Of a stretch of 64,000 nt of DNA, positions 56,192 to 64,000 are shown one piece after another (position 1 is the stretch's first letter; every line of letters starts with the position of its first letter). The notes under the pieces were generated by a model. It was not told where the DNA came from. It was given only the letters and a program-made list of their open reading frames with translations, and did no database searches. A program made the position numbers and the translations under genes. Origin of the DNA: Reinekea marina (GTDB lineage Bacteria > Pseudomonadota > Gammaproteobacteria > Pseudomonadales > Natronospirillaceae); NCBI RefSeq assembly GCF_030409715.1, contig NZ_JAUFQI010000001.1, forward strand, positions 851,001 through 915,000, written 5' to 3'.

Positions 56192-57382
56192 CTAAAATAA
56201 AACTTCCACAAACCAACCGCCAGAAAGCTTATCGACATTGGCGGTATTGTCCAGCCATTTCCAAGTAAGCATCCAGCCTAAATTTATGCCTTTCGAGTTG
56301 GTTTTTAGGTTCACGGTCGTTTGTACATAATCTTCAGAAGTGAAGGTTCTATCGGTACAGTTGCTGCACTGGTTCGTTAGAGCAGCGGTATAGGGTTGCG
56401 CATCTACATAGTAAATATGATTTTCTAAAGCAAAATCTCCGTGCTTCCATAAACGCACTCCCATGCCGACGCCCGTAGTTTGGTAGCTGAGGCTGCTGTT
56501 TGTCACTTCGCCACTCAGTTTGCCTATGCCGACAGTGTCTTCACCAGAGAAGGCGACAAATCCAAGACGGTTATCGGCCCAAACGCCGATGCCAAAACGC
56601 CCACTGCTGATAGCGGTGGTATCGAAATCGGCGGCATCGTTACCATCCCAAGTATAAGAAAGGCTGACATCAAATTTAGAGTCTGGTTTCTTGGGCGTAT
56701 CTAGTGGCTCTTTTGGGGGGTTGGGCTGTTCGTTTGAAGTGGGTGGTGCCGAATGGCTCCTTATAACATTGACATCGGAAGTTTGATTGGCTGCAACAAT
56801 ATCAAAATAGAAGTTGCCATCTGCTGTAGTGGTATAGCGACCATCTTGATATTGATCACGTTGACGCCCTTCAAAATCGACATAGATGGCACGTATATCA
56901 GATAAATTGCCATGTGACTGCCCAAGTTGAGACATTAGATCGCGTCGAGCTTGGTCGGCTAGGCGGTTCCAGCAGGTTCGAGCTCGGGCTTCATCGATGC
57001 ATTGTGCGCTGTATTGTGCAGAGATGAATTGCTCGGTACCGATAAGTTGATGAACCGGCGCCACTTCAAGGCTTTGCCAAACTGAGGTGACTTCGCAAAT
57101 GGTCGTATTGGCGTCGCGTTTACGGCGGCTTTGCGTTTGTTCGATCAATTCCAGCTGTAAATTTGGTTGCTCAAAAAAAACCGATTCTTCAAACTGTAAA
57201 TAAGCTTCTTCTCGAGCTTGGTTAAACGCCTGAGCACAAGCCGCGTCCGGCAAGTTTCCTTCGCTGCTGGCTTTTACGGTCGTTGTAAATGTAGAGTCTT
57301 GCGCAAAGAGCGCACCTGACTGACTCGTTAAAAGTACAGTAATAGCCGCATTAATGGATATAAGAGTGAGTCGGTTAACCAT
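56192..57382 (-). CDS. Unrecognised exported protein, C-terminal beta-rich
   Basis: 396 residues. Signal peptide MVNRLTLISINAAITVLLTS..ALFA. N-terminal domain (about 30-195) has four or more Cys (DAACAQAFNQAREEAYLQF, TICEVTSVWQSLE, QCIDEARARTCWNRLADQA) and helical character, suggesting disulfides. A proline/glutamate-rich linker (about 218-235) leads to a C-terminal half of beta strands (FDVSLSYTWDGNDAADFDT, GIGVWADNRLGFVAFSGED) ending WFVEVLF, with the terminal Phe of an outer-membrane barrel. No family was recognised. Probably an outer-membrane protein with a periplasmic N-domain. Confidence 0.7.
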   Translation of the reverse strand: MVNRLTLISINAAITVLLTSQSGALFAQDSTFTTTVKASSEGNLPDAACAQAFNQAREEAYLQFEESVFFEQPNLQLELIEQTQSRRKRDANTTICEVTSVWQSLEVAPVHQLIGTEQFISAQYSAQCIDEARARTCWNRLADQARRDLMSQLGQSHGNLSDIRAIYVDFEGRQRDQYQDGRYTTTADGNFYFDIVAANQTSDVNVIRSHSAPPTSNEQPNPPKEPLDTPKKPDSKFDVSLSYTWDGNDAADFDTTAISSGRFGIGVWADNRLGFVAFSGEDTVGIGKLSGEVTNSSLSYQTTGVGMGVRLWKHGDFALENHIYYVDAQPYTAALTNQCSNCTDRTFTSEDYVQTTVNLKTNSKGINLGWMLTWKWLDNTANVDKLSGGWFVEVLF

Positions 57383-57704
57383 ATTTTCGTCCTAGAAAAG
57401 CGTAATGTCACTAGATTATCAAAGAAACCTGAACCTAAGCTGAGTGCCGAAAGTCCTTTCTTCCCAATAATGGCTCATTATAAGCAAAGATTATCGATTC
57501 TTTCTAAGGTTGATCTAACATTGATGCCTATGATTGTGAGGTAGGTCGCTTTTAGTGGCAAATAAGCACCCGCTGGAGTTTTTAAAAATTGGTCTATACT
57601 CCGAAAAAGCCATCATTTTTTGGCTACTAATAAACTTATGACTCAAGAGTTTTGGCGCGCGAACGATACAGTCATAGCGCCCACCCGAAAAAGGCTTTCG
57701 CAAC
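57383..57704. other. 322-base divergent intergenic region
   Basis: Between the exported-protein gene and the chemoreceptor gene. No gene or clear sigma-28 (flagellar) promoter was found; a TATACT at about 57594 is a weak -10 candidate. No known riboswitch motif was seen. Confidence 0.45.
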
Positions 57705-59147
57705 ATGAATCCAGTTAAATTGTATATCCGATTTTTCACACCCGTTGAGCAGCGTAATAGCGAAGACGGCCATATTGTGAATACATTGCTTTTATTTTAT
57801 TGCTTTTGTGGTTGGATAATTGGCCTATACAGCTTTTTAAAATGGGGCAAAATTGGCGTGTCTGGCTTGGTTGTGACGTCTATTGCAACCTTAATAGGGG
57901 CGTTAGTTGCCAGTGTGATGGTGAAGATGCGAATTAACGCTCAATTCGCGATTCATGCCTTGGTAGGCGGCGTCAGTATTCATGTGTTTAATCTTATATA
58001 CTCTACCGGTGGCCTTAGCTCGCCGCACATATTGTGGCTTGTGACCATAATGGTTGTTATTTACTTAGTCGGAAACTCAAAAAACAGCTTCGGTTGGTCG
58101 AGCCTGAATTTTCTATTTTTATGCTATCTGCAATACGCAGCGCTTAATGGCATTGATTTACACGCCGTGACAATGGAAGAAAAAGCCATGCGTACTGAGA
58201 TTATCAGTGGCTATTTATTGCCTATTATCATTGCTTGGGTGGCGCAAGGCTATAACTTGTTTTTACGGACGCAATCGATTCAAACCGCGAAAGAGGCTCA
58301 ACGTGAAATTGAAGATGCCAGCCATGCACTGGAGGCTAATGCGCAGTCAATGAGTAATATTTTAGAGCGCACGGCACAAAGTGTTCGGCAGCTAACCGCA
58401 GGTGCCTCAAACTTAAAAAAGCTACAGCAAGCGGTTTCAGAGCAATCGAAAATGATCGAAGAAAAGGCGCACCTGTTAGCAAATTCATCGGCTCACATCA
58501 GTGAAGGCATGAGCCAAATGACGGGCTCTCTCGACACTGAGCAAGCCCTAGTGAATACCATTCGTAAAGATTCTTCCTCGGTTAAGCAGCTGACGGAAGA
58601 AAGCGGGCAAACCACGCACGACGTAGTTACCGCCATTGAAGAGATTAAGAAAAATAACGATGCTATTGATGCTGCAACGCGAATGATTAATGATATAGCG
58701 GCTCAAACCAATTTGCTCGCACTCAATGCCGCAATTGAGGCCGCAAGAGCGGGAGAGGCTGGGCGCGGGTTTGCGGTTGTAGCAGATGAAGTTCGAAGCT
58801 TGTCTCATCGCTCAAATATGTCAGCCGACGAAATCCAAGAATTGCTTAAAAAGAGTTCTGCCGGTGTAGACAGAGGCGTGAGTACGTCGGCCAACGCTCG
58901 TGATAAATTAAAATTAGTCAGCGAACAAATCGGCGCGATAGATGATGCCATTCAAGGTCTTTCAGAGCAGGTTACTTTGCAAAACGGAGAAGTGCTGAGC
59001 ATGGCAAGAGCGGCTCACGATTTGGTTGAAATCAGTGACGACCAATCTCGCTTTGCGACTGAGCTGGCCTCGAGTCAATCCTTGTTGTCTGAGCAAGTTC
59101 AAGAGTTGCAATCAATCGCTCAAGAGCTGTCACAGTTGTCTAACTAA
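57705..59147 (+). CDS. Methyl-accepting chemotaxis-type protein with multi-helix N-terminus
   Basis: 480 residues. About six membrane helices (residues 25-190) in place of a periplasmic ligand domain, no HAMP visible, then a coiled-coil signalling domain. The conserved hairpin tip is AAQTNLLALNAAIEAARAGE AGRGFAVVADEVR. It should relay a membrane or internal signal to CheA/CheW; the cue is unknown. AAGG is about 9 bases before the ATG. No che or flagellar genes are adjacent. Confidence 0.92.
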   Translation: MNPVKLYIRFFTPVEQRNSEDGHIVNTLLLFYCFCGWIIGLYSFLKWGKIGVSGLVVTSIATLIGALVASVMVKMRINAQFAIHALVGGVSIHVFNLIYSTGGLSSPHILWLVTIMVVIYLVGNSKNSFGWSSLNFLFLCYLQYAALNGIDLHAVTMEEKAMRTEIISGYLLPIIIAWVAQGYNLFLRTQSIQTAKEAQREIEDASHALEANAQSMSNILERTAQSVRQLTAGASNLKKLQQAVSEQSKMIEEKAHLLANSSAHISEGMSQMTGSLDTEQALVNTIRKDSSSVKQLTEESGQTTHDVVTAIEEIKKNNDAIDAATRMINDIAAQTNLLALNAAIEAARAGEAGRGFAVVADEVRSLSHRSNMSADEIQELLKKSSAGVDRGVSTSANARDKLKLVSEQIGAIDDAIQGLSEQVTLQNGEVLSMARAAHDLVEISDDQSRFATELASSQSLLSEQVQELQSIAQELSQLSN

Positions 59148-59169
59148 GTTAAACGCATTACCAACCCGC

Positions 59170-60492
59170 TCAGCTCGGTGCAGATATTTGCCGAGCTAAG
59201 TAGCTCGCGTAATTATCCGTCATCCCTGCGATGGTATCGACCATGCGCTGATAAATTTCGTATTGGCTCATGTTATCTGTTGGGGCTTCCCCCCCCATTA
59301 AATCAAAGACGCGCTTAGTTCGGTAAGTTAAAGCCGAGCGGTCTCGTTTTTGATGGAACTCAAATCCTGCCCCAATATAAGTTTCTAGCAAGGTTGATAA
59401 AACCGCGTAGGCACCAATTTCGGTTTCGGTTTTTTGAACATCCATAAACACTTTATTGATGGCTAAGTTCTTCGCTCTTTTGATGCCCTCTCTAATAGTG
59501 TCGGGGCAGGCTGAAATTAAATCGCCCTTAAAAGTACCACTTAAGATTTCATCCATATGTTTAACAAAGGTTTCCACGACCGCATCCACAATGCAGCCAA
59601 TAGTAGCGCTTCTTAAAGCGGACAATTGGCGTCCTGAAGATACGTTGAGGCTGTCTTCAAAATTAAGCGATTGAGTACCTTGGATCGCTTGAAAAATATC
59701 ACGTACTTCGGCAAATTCGATAATTTGCAATTCAACGGCGTCTTCTAAATCTATTAATGCGTAGCAAATATCGTCGGAAGCCTCCATTAAATAACTTAAC
59801 GGATGTCGAGCGAATTTATTTCCTTCTAACGCGACCAATCCTAATTTATTGGCTAATTCTTGCAGAATGCGATGTTCGCTTTGAAAACAACTGAACTTGC
59901 CTTTTTTGCCCGACTCGCTAGCAGGCCAAGGATACTTTAACGAAGCGCCCAAGGTTGGGTAAGTGAGCCTTAGCCCGCCATTGTTTAAATGATATTCCAC
60001 CTGACTTAAAATTCTAAAGCCTTGGGCGTTGCCTTCGAATTGCTGTAAATCGAGCTTTTGCAGATCGGTTAGACCCGATAAATAGGCGCTGTTGTCAGGC
60101 CTTTTAAACCAATCTTGAATGGCGTATTCGCCTGCATGGCCAAAGGGTGGGTTGCCAATGTCATGCGCTAAGCAAGCGGCCTGAACTATTATGCCAAGAT
60201 CATCTGGCGCAATCCATTCGGGCAGATCGTTCTTTATTTCTTCGGCCACCCGAATGCCTAAACTGCGGCCTACACTGCCTACTTCCATAGAGTGGATTAA
60301 ACGGTTATGAATATGGTCGTATTTTGCCAAAGGGTGCACCTGGGTTTTGCCGCCCAGCTTGCGAAAGGCACCTGAAAATACAATGCGATCGTGATCTTTA
60401 TGGAAGTGGCTGCGACCAAACTCATCTTTCGACAATGCTTTATGCCCATGGCGTTCAGTTGTAAGTAGTTTGTGCCATTCCATTTTAGTCAT
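59170..60492 (-). CDS. dgt: Deoxyguanosinetriphosphate triphosphohydrolase-like protein (dGTPase)
   Basis: 440 residues from ATG 60492 (MTKMEWHKLLTTERHGHK); the frame extends to GTG 60543, but relatives begin near M-W-H-x-L-L. HD-domain motifs: NRLIHSMEVGSVGRSLG, AACLAHDIGNPPFGHAGE (His-Asp pair) and FEGNAQGFRILSQVE. It hydrolyses dGTP to deoxyguanosine and triphosphate. The C-terminal codons overlap an inverted repeat AGCTCGG/CCGAGCT (59172-59197) that could act as a terminator. Confidence 0.93.
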   Translation of the reverse strand: MTKMEWHKLLTTERHGHKALSKDEFGRSHFHKDHDRIVFSGAFRKLGGKTQVHPLAKYDHIHNRLIHSMEVGSVGRSLGIRVAEEIKNDLPEWIAPDDLGIIVQAACLAHDIGNPPFGHAGEYAIQDWFKRPDNSAYLSGLTDLQKLDLQQFEGNAQGFRILSQVEYHLNNGGLRLTYPTLGASLKYPWPASESGKKGKFSCFQSEHRILQELANKLGLVALEGNKFARHPLSYLMEASDDICYALIDLEDAVELQIIEFAEVRDIFQAIQGTQSLNFEDSLNVSSGRQLSALRSATIGCIVDAVVETFVKHMDEILSGTFKGDLISACPDTIREGIKRAKNLAINKVFMDVQKTETEIGAYAVLSTLLETYIGAGFEFHQKRDRSALTYRTKRVFDLMGGEAPTDNMSQYEIYQRMVDTIAGMTDNYASYLARQISAPS

Positions 60493-60685
60493 CGTATAAA
60501 CCCATTCATCGAGAGGTGTTAGATCATAAAAGGTTAAAGGCACTAGGTAAAATCTAATGTGGCTGGTGGGCGGTTATTTTAGCTAACTCACGAGCTTTGC
60601 AGATTCAAGCGGTTGTAGTTAACTTGTTTTCTGTATGAATAACCAGTATAAATGCCTGAAAACATGACAGGTCGATGAAGCTAAC

Positions 60686-62071
60686 GTGGCAAAAGTAAAA
60701 ACTCAATTTGTATGTACAGAATGCGGGGCCGATTCCAGTAAATGGCAAGGTCAATGTGGCGAATGTAAGGCATGGAACACGCTAAAAGAATTTCGCGAGT
60801 CTAAAACACCTGCCGGCCGTCCTAATTTCAATCAAGATGAGCGTTTCCAAGGCTATGCGGGGGCGAAATCAAACATTCAGACCTTGTCTGAAGTGAGCTT
60901 AGATGAGCAATCGCGCATTGTTACCGGTTTTGGGGAGTTTGATCGCGTTTTAGGCGGTGGCTTGGTAAATGGCAGTGCGGTTCTCATTGGTGGGCACCCA
61001 GGCGCGGGTAAAAGTACGTTGTTGTTGCAAACTTTGTGTCACTTAGCGAAGCAGTTGCCAGTGCTGTATGTCACTGGCGAAGAGTCGGCCCAGCAAATCG
61101 CCTTACGTGCGCAGCGGCTTAATTTACCGCGCGATGACATAAAAATTCTGTCAGAAACTAACGTCGAAAATATAACCGAAACCGCCAAATCTATCGGACC
61201 TAAGATATTAGTCATTGATTCCATCCAGGTAATGCATGCCCCTGGCGTTGAATCGGCACCAGGAAGTGTGTCTCAAGTGCGTGAATCTGCGGCCTGGCTT
61301 ACTCGTTTTGCGAAGCAAACGGGAACCATATTAATTTTGGTCGGGCATGTGACTAAAGATGGTTCTTTAGCGGGTCCGAAGGTATTGGAGCATATGATTG
61401 ATGCATCGGTGATGCTAGAAAGCTCTGGCGATTCACGTTTTCGCACATTGAGAGCCATAAAAAACCGTTTTGGCGCAGTAAATGAGTTGGGCGTATTTGC
61501 CATGCTCGATGTCGGGCTGAAAGAGGTGAAAAACCCCAGCTCGATTTTTTTGAATCGAAGTGATGAAGCCTCGAGTGGCAGCATTGTAACCGTAGTTTGG
61601 GAAGGCACAAGACCCATGCTGATTGAGTTTCAAGCGCTAGTCGATGGTACGAGTATGGGGCACCCGCGCCGAGTTGCCGTGGGTTTAGACGCAAATAGGT
61701 TGAACATGATGTTGGCGATTTTAAATCGTCATGGTGGAGTCTTTACGGGCGACCAAGACGTTTTTATCAATGTGGTCGGGGGAGTTCGAGTGAATGAAAC
61801 GGCCGCCGATTTAGCCAGTATCTTATCAATTCTTTCCAGTTTGAAAGATCGGCCATTGCCTAATGATTGGGTCGTTTTCGGTGAGTTAGGATTAAATGGA
61901 GAAGTGCGGCCGGTTCCAAATGGTCAAGAGCGTATCGTTGAGGCCGCGAAACACGGATTTAATCGAGCGATCGTTCCAATTGGGAATAAGCCGAAAAAAG
62001 CCATCGAAAATATTGAAGTGATTGGCGTTAAGACGCTTGATGAAGCCTTACAACTTTTAAGAGATGCCTGA
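60686..62071 (+). CDS. radA: DNA repair protein RadA/Sms
   Basis: 461 residues from GTG, normal length. Zn finger FVCTECGADSSKWQGQCGEC, Walker A LIGGHPGAGKSTLLL, Walker B ILVIDSIQVMH, the RadA motif KNRFGAVNELGVFAM, and a Lon-like C-terminal domain (VFGELGLNGEVRPVPNGQ). It is a branched-DNA helicase in recombination. The GTG start is the only suitable codon near the zinc finger. Nothing unusual. Confidence 0.97.
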   Translation: MAKVKTQFVCTECGADSSKWQGQCGECKAWNTLKEFRESKTPAGRPNFNQDERFQGYAGAKSNIQTLSEVSLDEQSRIVTGFGEFDRVLGGGLVNGSAVLIGGHPGAGKSTLLLQTLCHLAKQLPVLYVTGEESAQQIALRAQRLNLPRDDIKILSETNVENITETAKSIGPKILVIDSIQVMHAPGVESAPGSVSQVRESAAWLTRFAKQTGTILILVGHVTKDGSLAGPKVLEHMIDASVMLESSGDSRFRTLRAIKNRFGAVNELGVFAMLDVGLKEVKNPSSIFLNRSDEASSGSIVTVVWEGTRPMLIEFQALVDGTSMGHPRRVAVGLDANRLNMMLAILNRHGGVFTGDQDVFINVVGGVRVNETAADLASILSILSSLKDRPLPNDWVVFGELGLNGEVRPVPNGQERIVEAAKHGFNRAIVPIGNKPKKAIENIEVIGVKTLDEALQLLRDA

Positions 62072-62077
62072 ATAAGC

Positions 62078-62102
62078 CCGCCAGCCTATCTAAGGTTGGC
62101 GG
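62078..62102. terminator. Stem-loop between radA and PA4642-like gene
   Basis: CCGCCAGCC / GGTTGGCGG (9 bp, one G-U) with a 7-base loop, 7 bases after the radA stop. No U-run, so termination is uncertain. Confidence 0.5.
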
Positions 62103-62115
62103 AAGCCTGATTCGA

Positions 62116-62394
62116 TCAGTGCGTTAAAGCCTGTAGGTACGGCGCCCCTTTTTTATGATCAGCAATAATGTCAGCCAGCGATTGCCCTTGCTTGTTTTGA
62201 GCATTCACATTTCGGCCTGCTTCAATAAAGCGATCCACAAAGACCTCAAATACGTCGGCATTCATTCGGGTGTAAGCGCGATATAAGCATTGAAAATCCA
62301 CGTCAGTGTCATCCAACGGCTGAAAATTTAGGTAATCCTGAAGCTGCTCTTCGCTCCATTGTTCGTCTTCTATGCGCTTTTTATCTTTTTTCAT
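62116..62394 (-). CDS. PA4642-family small protein
   Basis: 92 residues. Acidic and helical: DEQWSEEQLQDYLNFQPL, VDFQCLYRAYTRMNADVFE and VFVDRFIEAGRNVNAQNKQG match the uncharacterised PA4642 family of Pseudomonas-type bacteria, an ankyrin-like short fold. Convergent with radA, divergent from the tamA-like gene. Function unknown. Confidence 0.82.
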   Translation of the reverse strand: MKKDKKRIEDEQWSEEQLQDYLNFQPLDDTDVDFQCLYRAYTRMNADVFEVFVDRFIEAGRNVNAQNKQGQSLADIIADHKKGAPYLQALTH

Positions 62395-62464
62395 GAAATA
62401 ATCCAGTAAATTCCTTATAAAACAGGCATATACTAGTGCTCCAGTGCTTTAGTGTGAAATGAAC

Positions 62465-62483
62465 AAATGGCATAGTGCCATTT
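62465..62483. promoter_or_regulatory. Perfect palindrome in the divergent tamA / PA4642 region
   Basis: AAATGGCA-TAG-TGCCATTT, 8-bp arms. Near the expected promoter of both divergent genes, so an operator is possible. No known regulator motif matched. Confidence 0.35.
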
Positions 62484-62545
62484 ACAATGAGTATAAGCGT
62501 TTGGTTCAGTTTGCATTCAGCGCTTGATGTTAACAATTAGGGTTT

Positions 62546-64000
62546 ATGAAGCATCCATTTTTTATTATTATTTTTTTGAGTCTCATGCTAGCCCAAACAG
62601 CGGTCGGCGAAAGTGTGCCTAAAGCCTCCATATGGGATGTCAGCGTTTCTCCATTTAACTGGTCGTTACAAAACGAGTTGCGAACCACCGTTAATGGCTA
62701 TCGAGAAACACTCAAAGGCACGGGCTTAGAGTTAGGCTATTCGCGCATTATTGCAGCTGAAAAAAAACGCATGCAACAAATGTTAAATAGCCGCGGTTAC
62801 TACCACGCTGTCATAACTGAATATCGACCCAAAGATGCGCGAAAGCCAACCTACTCGATTGAATTAGGTCGCCGTTATGTTATTCAGAAAATAGCCGTAC
62901 GAGGTAATTTTCAGCCCTTTAATGATCAATGGAGAATACTAAAGGTTGGAGATGAGTTAGATGCCGTCAGCGTAATGCAACAACAGGCCGCACTGCAAAA
63001 ACTGATTAAACGTTCGTTTTGTTATTACAATGTTTCCGTAGGCCATCGGGTGGTTCTAAATGAAGAGAACTTCACGGCCACACTGGTGTTTACGACGAAA
63101 GTATCTGAGCCTGAGATATTTTCACAAGTAAGCTTTGTCGGCTCTGAGCAAGTCGACGTAGAGTTTTTAAGACGATCCTCAGGTATTCGTCGCGGGCAAT
63201 GCTTTCAACAAAAAACGGTCGATCAATCGGTGATAGCCTTGTTTGATACTGGCTTATTTAACCAGGTTAAACCTAATGTTACGCAAGTTGATAACGGCGT
63301 TGCGGTGCAATATGAGCTATCGCCTAGAGAACCGAGAACGCTAAAGGCTTCGATTGGTTATCGAAGTGACGACGGCTTTGGTGTGACAGGTCTTTGGCAA
63401 CACCGAAATATAATGGGTGCAGGTCAAGGCTTTACGGCCGATGCTGTGATTCAATCGGCTCGGCAAACGGTAGGTGCGACGATCACCATTCCAAGCTTTT
63501 TTGATTTCCGAAATAAATTTACGTGGCGAAATGAAGTTCAGCATTTACTCGAAGACGAAGTTGAATCTCTTCGTTATTCGAGCACGGCGACGCTTAAACG
63601 CAAAGCTTCTTTAGTCGACACCTTTGAATACGGTGTGGGCTACAGTGAGTTAACTGAGCAAGCAGAAGATGAGCGCTTGTTTCGTCAAATTCGGTTGCCG
63701 ACGAGTTATCGTTACGATGATGTCGCCAACCCATTCTCACCCAAAAAGGGGAAGCGCTGGAACGTTTCCTTAGAACCCGTGTTAGAAGTAACAGACAATT
63801 ACGCAGCGTTTCTTAAAACAGGATTAGGTGGGCAAACCTTTTTTTCAGCGACGCCCCGTTTAGTATTAGCGAACCGGCTACGCTGGGATGCTCTATGGAC
63901 AGGCGGTGTGCTCGAAACAACGTTCAATGATGTGCCTTTTACTGAGCGGTTGACCGCCGGTGGCGGATCCTCATTACGGGGTTATCGATACCAGTCAATC
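62546..64000 (+). CDS. tamA: TamA-like Omp85 outer-membrane assembly protein (runs off window end)
   Basis: ATG 62546, open for 485 codons to the window edge (TamA is usually about 580). Signal peptide MKHPFFIIIFLSLMLAQTAVG. N-terminal POTRA domains (about 25-265) include LNSRGYYHAVITEYRPKDAR and a Cys pair (RSFCYYNVSV; RRGQCFQQKTV). Barrel start is IGYRSDDGFGVTGLWQHRNI, and the RGY motif lies in GGSSLRGYRYQ at the edge. It inserts autotransporter-type or other proteins into the outer membrane with TamB, whose gene is likely just beyond the window. Could alternatively be another Omp85 member. Confidence 0.88.
   Translation, partial: MKHPFFIIIFLSLMLAQTAVGESVPKASIWDVSVSPFNWSLQNELRTTVNGYRETLKGTGLELGYSRIIAAEKKRMQQMLNSRGYYHAVITEYRPKDARKPTYSIELGRRYVIQKIAVRGNFQPFNDQWRILKVGDELDAVSVMQQQAALQKLIKRSFCYYNVSVGHRVVLNEENFTATLVFTTKVSEPEIFSQVSFVGSEQVDVEFLRRSSGIRRGQCFQQKTVDQSVIALFDTGLFNQVKPNVTQVDNGVAVQYELSPREPRTLKASIGYRSDDGFGVTGLWQHRNIMGAGQGFTADAVIQSARQTVGATITIPSFFDFRNKFTWRNEVQHLLEDEVESLRYSSTATLKRKASLVDTFEYGVGYSELTEQAEDERLFRQIRLPTSYRYDDVANPFSPKKGKRWNVSLEPVLEVTDNYAAFLKTGLGGQTFFSATPRLVLANRLRWDALWTGGVLETTFNDVPFTERLTAGGGSSLRGYRYQSI

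Noticed and set aside
57383..57704. Flagellar sigma-28 promoter or c-di-GMP riboswitch before the chemoreceptor
   Set aside because: TAAA-like and GCCGATAA-like elements are not at the required spacing and no conserved riboswitch core was seen.

Overview
The window looks like chromosomal DNA of a free-living, probably marine, gammaproteobacterium with moderate GC content. Support comes from a recCBD cluster, an aru/ast-type arginine succinyltransferase cluster with two transferase subunits as in Pseudomonas, a PA4642-family gene, a TamA-type outer-membrane protein and a PrsT/PrsR/PrsK set of the exosortase (PEP-CTERM) kind. A Reinekea/Saccharospirillum-like organism is a guess from overall flavour, not something the sequence proves. 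No tRNA, rRNA, CRISPR array, prophage or insertion sequence was seen.

Layout. 1-11.1 kb: surface polysaccharide and exosortase-regulation block, with two glycosyltransferases on the minus strand, a GT2 glycosyltransferase and a DegT-type aminotransferase on the plus strand, then prsK-prsR-prsT and two paralogous fibronectin-III lipoproteins on the minus strand. 11.1-14.7 kb: glmU-glmS, supplying UDP-GlcNAc. 14.8-20.6 kb: c-di-GMP and sensing block, with an NMT1/THI5-GGDEF fusion and a translationally coupled trio: an ethylene-receptor-like hybrid-sensor kinase, a REC protein and a REC-GGDEF protein. 22-25.7 kb: a siderophore-type ABC importer behind a Fur-like box. 25.7-29.1 kb: two PEP-CTERM proteins flanking an outer-membrane-like protein and a lipoprotein. 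29.2-38 kb: a thioesterase gene coupled to recD, then recB and recC. 38.0-39.6 kb: an island of long direct repeats, with a small-gene module lying inside one repeat copy and a heptanucleotide tandem array. 39.7-44.3 kb: a large GH13 amylase with carbohydrate-binding regions and a membrane diguanylate cyclase. 44.3-52.8 kb: arginine catabolism (astB, astD, aruG, aruF, astC), an ArgR-like AraC regulator and an IadA-like amidohydrolase. 52.9-64 kb: ordinary housekeeping and transport genes, a methyl-accepting protein, dGTPase, radA and the start of tamA.

How it fits together. PrsK-PrsR (sensor kinase and sigma-54 activator) sit about 18 kb from two PEP-CTERM genes. Both of these have a textbook -24/-12 sigma-54 promoter, and 64-65 bases upstream of each lies the same 17-base element (16 of 17 identical). 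This is the strongest regulatory signal in the window and probably marks the PrsR binding site. The exosortase itself is not in the window. The second highlight is a kinase whose first 74 residues keep, at one constant offset, all seven residues known to matter for ethylene binding in plant ETR1. It is coupled to a diguanylate cyclase output. The third is the repeat island, where a module with two small genes and its own terminator interrupts a repeat unit between 17-base direct repeats. The fourth is an IadA-like enzyme in which two metal-site residues appear substituted.
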